In this document: one piece after another, positions 61,640 through 64,000 of the stretch | Layout: each line of letters opens with the position of its first letter | Position numbering within the stretch: the first letter of the stretch is position 1 | From: Streptomyces sp. IMTB 2501 | GTDB taxonomy: Bacteria; Actinomycetota; Actinomycetes; Streptomycetales; Streptomycetaceae | Direction: 5' to 3' | Length of the DNA stretch: 64,000 nt | NCBI RefSeq assembly: GCF_001953885.1 | Contig: NZ_MQUS01000018.1 | Span: 115,479 to 179,478 of the forward strand | Program-made: the position numbers and the translations under genes | Notes under the pieces: model-generated | Told to the model about the DNA's origin: nothing | The model's input: the letters and a program-made list of their open reading frames with translations, nothing else | Database searches by the model: none

Positions 61640-62454
61640 TCGATTGCCCTTTCCACCAAACGCGCAACGGCTTGTTCGCCGCTCGGGATGCGCTGCGGCG
61701 TGCCATCGTCGGCCAGCAGCTCAAGGTAGGTCTTTCGCGACATGGGGGAGGCGCCCATGCTGACGGTGTAGTCGCTTCTGACCTGGGCATCGAGCGCCTG
61801 TAGCCCGACTCTGGCCGCACGTTCGGCCAGATCCGCAATCGCCGCCTTGGCTGCATCCGGCACCCGATGGAAGGCCGATTCCATAACGAAGACTTTTCCC
61901 AGAGACAGGCCAAACAGTCCACCGACGAGACAGCTCTCCTCCCAGACTTCGAGGCTCTGGACCCTGCCGGCCTCGTGGAGGGATGTCAAAGAATGCATGT
62001 AGTCGGCCATCAACCACTGCCTGTCGCGGTTCTCCCGGCACCCCTTGAGGACCTCGTCAAAGCAGCGGTCAACGGTGGTTGTCCACGATGTCTGGCGCAG
62101 CCTTCTTCGTAATGTCCGGTTGATGCGGATGGAGCTCGCCGGAATTACATACCTGCTGGCTGGGGACCACCATAGAATTGAGTACGGATCGGCATTTCCC
62201 GGAAGTGTAGGAACCGTGCCGTCTTCAACGTCTACCGCATAGGCCGTGCGATTTTCCGTGACCCGGTCCGGTTCGGCTGTCGGCTCACACAACAGTCCCC
62301 GTCGACATGCTTCGAGGAGACTCTCAGCCGTCAGTTCGCCCCCAATTGCCGCAGGCAGTCCATCGACGAGACCCAGAGTCGCGCAGCTCCAGATGTCGCC
62401 AATCTCTTCGCCACCAGCAGGTTTGTGGCATGCAGATATCTCAGCTCCGCCCAA
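61636..62454 (-). CDS. Leucyl/phenylalanyl-tRNA-protein transferase (Aat) homologue, with a TTA codon
   Basis: 272 residues. The Aat fold is evident from IGGELTAESLLEACRRGL, ILWWSPASRYVIP, LEVWEESCLVGGLFGLSLG, VFVMESAFHRVPDAAK and LQALDAQVRSDYTVSMGAS. The two residues important for transfer in Aat, Glu in MES and Gln in DAQ, are conserved. Normal Aat adds Leu or Phe from tRNA to proteins with N-terminal Arg or Lys. Inside an NRPS operon it more likely adds an aminoacyl group to a small peptide or carrier-bound amine. Start TTG 62454 follows GGGGGA. A TTA codon lies at 62110-62112. It is the first gene of the leftward operon. Confidence 0.85.
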   Translation of the reverse strand: MGGAEISACHKPAGGEEIGDIWSCATLGLVDGLPAAIGGELTAESLLEACRRGLLCEPTAEPDRVTENRTAYAVDVEDGTVPTLPGNADPYSILWWSPASRYVIPASSIRINRTLRRRLRQTSWTTTVDRCFDEVLKGCRENRDRQWLMADYMHSLTSLHEAGRVQSLEVWEESCLVGGLFGLSLGKVFVMESAFHRVPDAAKAAIADLAERAARVGLQALDAQVRSDYTVSMGASPMSRKTYLELLADDGTPQRIPSGEQAVARLVERAIE

Positions 62455-62626
62455 CGATGATCCCCCGTATGCGTCGCGAAAGCCAACACTGGGCTAATGT
62501 AACAACAACAAGCGTCCGCGAGGCAAGCCGCTCTGTCCGATTTTTGCCCGCGCGCCCTCAATGGCGGGATGGGTCCGCTTGATTCCTGATGGGCCGTTCG
62601 TTGGGTATGGTGAAATTAGGGGTTTC
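62455..62626. promoter_or_regulatory. Divergent promoter region of the IspD/IspE-NRPS operon and the MFS gene
   Basis: These 172 bases separate the aat-like gene and the exporter gene. Parts are richer in A and T (around 62495-62510 and 62605-62625) than the surroundings, as expected for promoters. No clear inverted repeat of eight or more bases was found by eye. An AGGGG ribosome site precedes the MFS start. Confidence 0.45.
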
Positions 62627-63907
62627 ATGCTTGGTTCGAAGAAAAAAGCAGCTATTTATGTGCCATCCAGCCGAGGGTTCCGGCGCTTACTTTTTGCCCA
62701 AGTCATATCGGGATTGGGTGACGGTTTTACATTGGTCGCCATTCCGTTCGCAGTACTGCAGATGACTGGCTCCGCTACTTCTCTAGGCTTGGTCCTGGCA
62801 GCCCGACTGGTGCCCCAGGCGGCGGCCATGATGCTTGGCGGAGTCGTGGGTGACCGGGTGTCACCCGGTCGGATTCTCCTGCTGTCACACATCACACGCG
62901 CGGCTGTGCAAGGTGCCATGGCTGCCGCTGTCACGTCGAAGGCAGGCGGTGTCGTGCTGATCTCTGCGCTGTATGCGCTGCACGGTGTTGCAACGGCCTT
63001 CCATTACCCCGCTTCTCGTGCGGTGGTTCCCCGTCTTGTCGAAAAGAACGACCTCCAGGCCGCCAACGGGTTGTCCTCCATGGCGTCCAGTTCGACAACT
63101 ACCCTTGCCCCCCTGATCGGAGGTGTTCTCGTTGCCGTAGCGCATGCCGGAGCGGCGATCGCAGCCGATGCGTTCACCTTCGCAGCCGCCGCACTTGCCG
63201 TTATGCCTTTGACGGGCCTCAAGGCAAGTCGGACCGTCGTGACGTCGATGCGTCATGAATTCGTCGCCGGACTGCAGGAGATCCGTTCACGGCGATGGTT
63301 GTCGACCGGTATGGCCTACGCCTCGCTCTTCCAGTTCTCCGTACTCGGGGCGGTGACCGTTCTCGGTCCCACGGTGGCACTCAGGCACTACCAAGGCTCC
63401 TCGGCCTGGGGCATCCTCCTGGCTGCGGACGGTATCGGGAGTCTTGTCGGAGGCTTCGCCGCCACCCGGTTCAGGACTCGCCGATCCTTGCAGGTCGGTT
63501 ACCTCGCGGTGCTGCCCGGCACCGTCGCAGCGCTCAGCTGCCTGGCCTGGACGCCGCCGTTCCCGGTGGCCGTCATCGCATTCGCCTTGTACGGCCTGTC
63601 TCTGACCTGGTTTGACACGCTCTGGCACGTCGCACTCCAAAGCCATGTGCCGGAAGAGTCGTTGGCCAAAGTCTTTGCCTTTGATGGCGTCATCTCGCTG
63701 GCGTTGCGGCCGGCCAGCCTCGCCGTAATAGGCCCATTGGCCGCTGCGCTGGGGTACTCGCGCAGCCTCGTCTTCTGCATGTGCCTGATGGCCGCGGCCA
63801 CGCTACTGGTCCTCGCCACCAGTCGAATCCCGGAGCCGACCGTTGCGGCCGCCGAAGACCAGCAATCGAACGAGGCCTCTCCTGCCCCAGCCGAGGGGTG
63901 TCTGTAA
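62627..63907 (+). CDS. MFS exporter divergent from the NRPS operon, with a TTA codon
   Basis: About 426 residues with twelve predicted helices. It opens with a basic segment, then FRRLLFAQVISGLGDGFTLVAIPF, and has MMLGGVVGDRVSPGRILLLSH, matching MFS motif A of the enterobactin-exporter (EntS/MFS_3) group. ATG 62627 follows AGGGG. A TTA codon occurs early (62687-62689), as in two genes of the divergent operon, which ties their expression together. It is probably the exporter of that operon's product. The final 93 bases of the window after this gene hold nothing recognisable. Confidence 0.85.
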   Translation: MLGSKKKAAIYVPSSRGFRRLLFAQVISGLGDGFTLVAIPFAVLQMTGSATSLGLVLAARLVPQAAAMMLGGVVGDRVSPGRILLLSHITRAAVQGAMAAAVTSKAGGVVLISALYALHGVATAFHYPASRAVVPRLVEKNDLQAANGLSSMASSSTTTLAPLIGGVLVAVAHAGAAIAADAFTFAAAALAVMPLTGLKASRTVVTSMRHEFVAGLQEIRSRRWLSTGMAYASLFQFSVLGAVTVLGPTVALRHYQGSSAWGILLAADGIGSLVGGFAATRFRTRRSLQVGYLAVLPGTVAALSCLAWTPPFPVAVIAFALYGLSLTWFDTLWHVALQSHVPEESLAKVFAFDGVISLALRPASLAVIGPLAAALGYSRSLVFCMCLMAAATLLVLATSRIPEPTVAAAEDQQSNEASPAPAEGCL

Positions 63908-64000
63908 CGGAACCCGCTTCCTGACCCCGTAGGCTTCAAAATGGCTTCATCGGCTGGATCTGCGAGTTTGTCGGTGGTCAGCCTGCCTGCCGGTACTCGT

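Noticed and set aside
1..64000. CRISPR array, rRNA genes or replication origin
   Set aside because: No regularly spaced direct repeats, rRNA sequence or DnaA-box cluster were seen on reading the window.

Overview
The window looks like a chromosomal accessory region of a Streptomyces (or close actinomycete). GC content is very high, GTG/TTG starts and stop-start overlaps are common, TTA codons are rare, and the gene content is dominated by secondary metabolism. It reads as several independent biosynthetic loci separated by decayed insertion sequences, with a short stretch of ordinary metabolism at the left edge.

Left flank (1-10.6 kb). An oxalate/CoA locus runs leftwards: oxalyl-CoA decarboxylase, formyl-CoA transferase and the first codons of an acyl-CoA synthetase. 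Opposite it lies an unusual chimera of a SucC fragment and an aldehyde dehydrogenase. A perfect hairpin terminator, a tRNA-Leu(GAG) and a decayed serine recombinase follow. Next comes a leftward, translationally coupled set (XRE regulator, HExxH metallopeptidase, polytopic membrane protein, small unknown protein). It faces a ParB/StrR-like regulator with a TTA codon near its start. An IclR/GylR-like regulator then faces the next locus.

PKS mini-locus (10.9-18 kb). It holds an unrecognised ~350-residue protein, a free-standing malonyl-CoA acyltransferase, a single-module KS-KR-ACP synthase and a MATE exporter. An IS6-type transposase remnant closes it.

4-Hydroxyphenylglycine-type locus (19.2-26.3 kb). 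HmaS, Hmo, an HpgT-like aminotransferase and prephenate dehydrogenase make the complete Hpg route. They are interleaved with a PhyH oxygenase, an EamA exporter and a CHMI-like tautomerase, but no adjacent NRPS uses the product. hmaS carries a TTA codon. An IS5-type remnant follows, then a small DeoR/MFS/HAD/GPP34 group.

Azasugar-NRPS locus (30.8-52.1 kb). Fourteen rightward genes form one apparent operon. It opens with an aminotransferase, an inositol-monophosphatase-type phosphatase and a zinc dehydrogenase, in the same order as the Bacillus azasugar genes gabT1-yktC1-gutB1. Then come a GH35-like glycosidase, a two-domain aminotransferase, a SnoaL-like protein, an A-PCP-C-A-PCP-reductase NRPS, a P450 with ferredoxin, a GlcD-like flavoprotein, an MFS exporter, a TauD-type dioxygenase, an ATP-grasp ligase and a HisC-like aminotransferase. 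The predicted product is a small reductively released peptide linked to an amino-polyol or iminosugar (inference).

IspD/IspE-NRPS locus (52.9-63.9 kb). After another IS scar, seven leftward genes, almost all overlapping, encode a leucyl/phenylalanyl-tRNA-protein-transferase homologue, a free condensation domain, an IspD homologue, an SDR, an A-PCP protein, an A-PCP-C protein and an IspE homologue. A divergent MFS exporter completes it. MEP-pathway enzymes and an aminoacyl-tRNA-dependent transferase in a coupled NRPS operon match no cluster I know. This is my strongest candidate for an undescribed system. TTA codons in the transferase, condensation-domain and exporter genes suggest bldA control.
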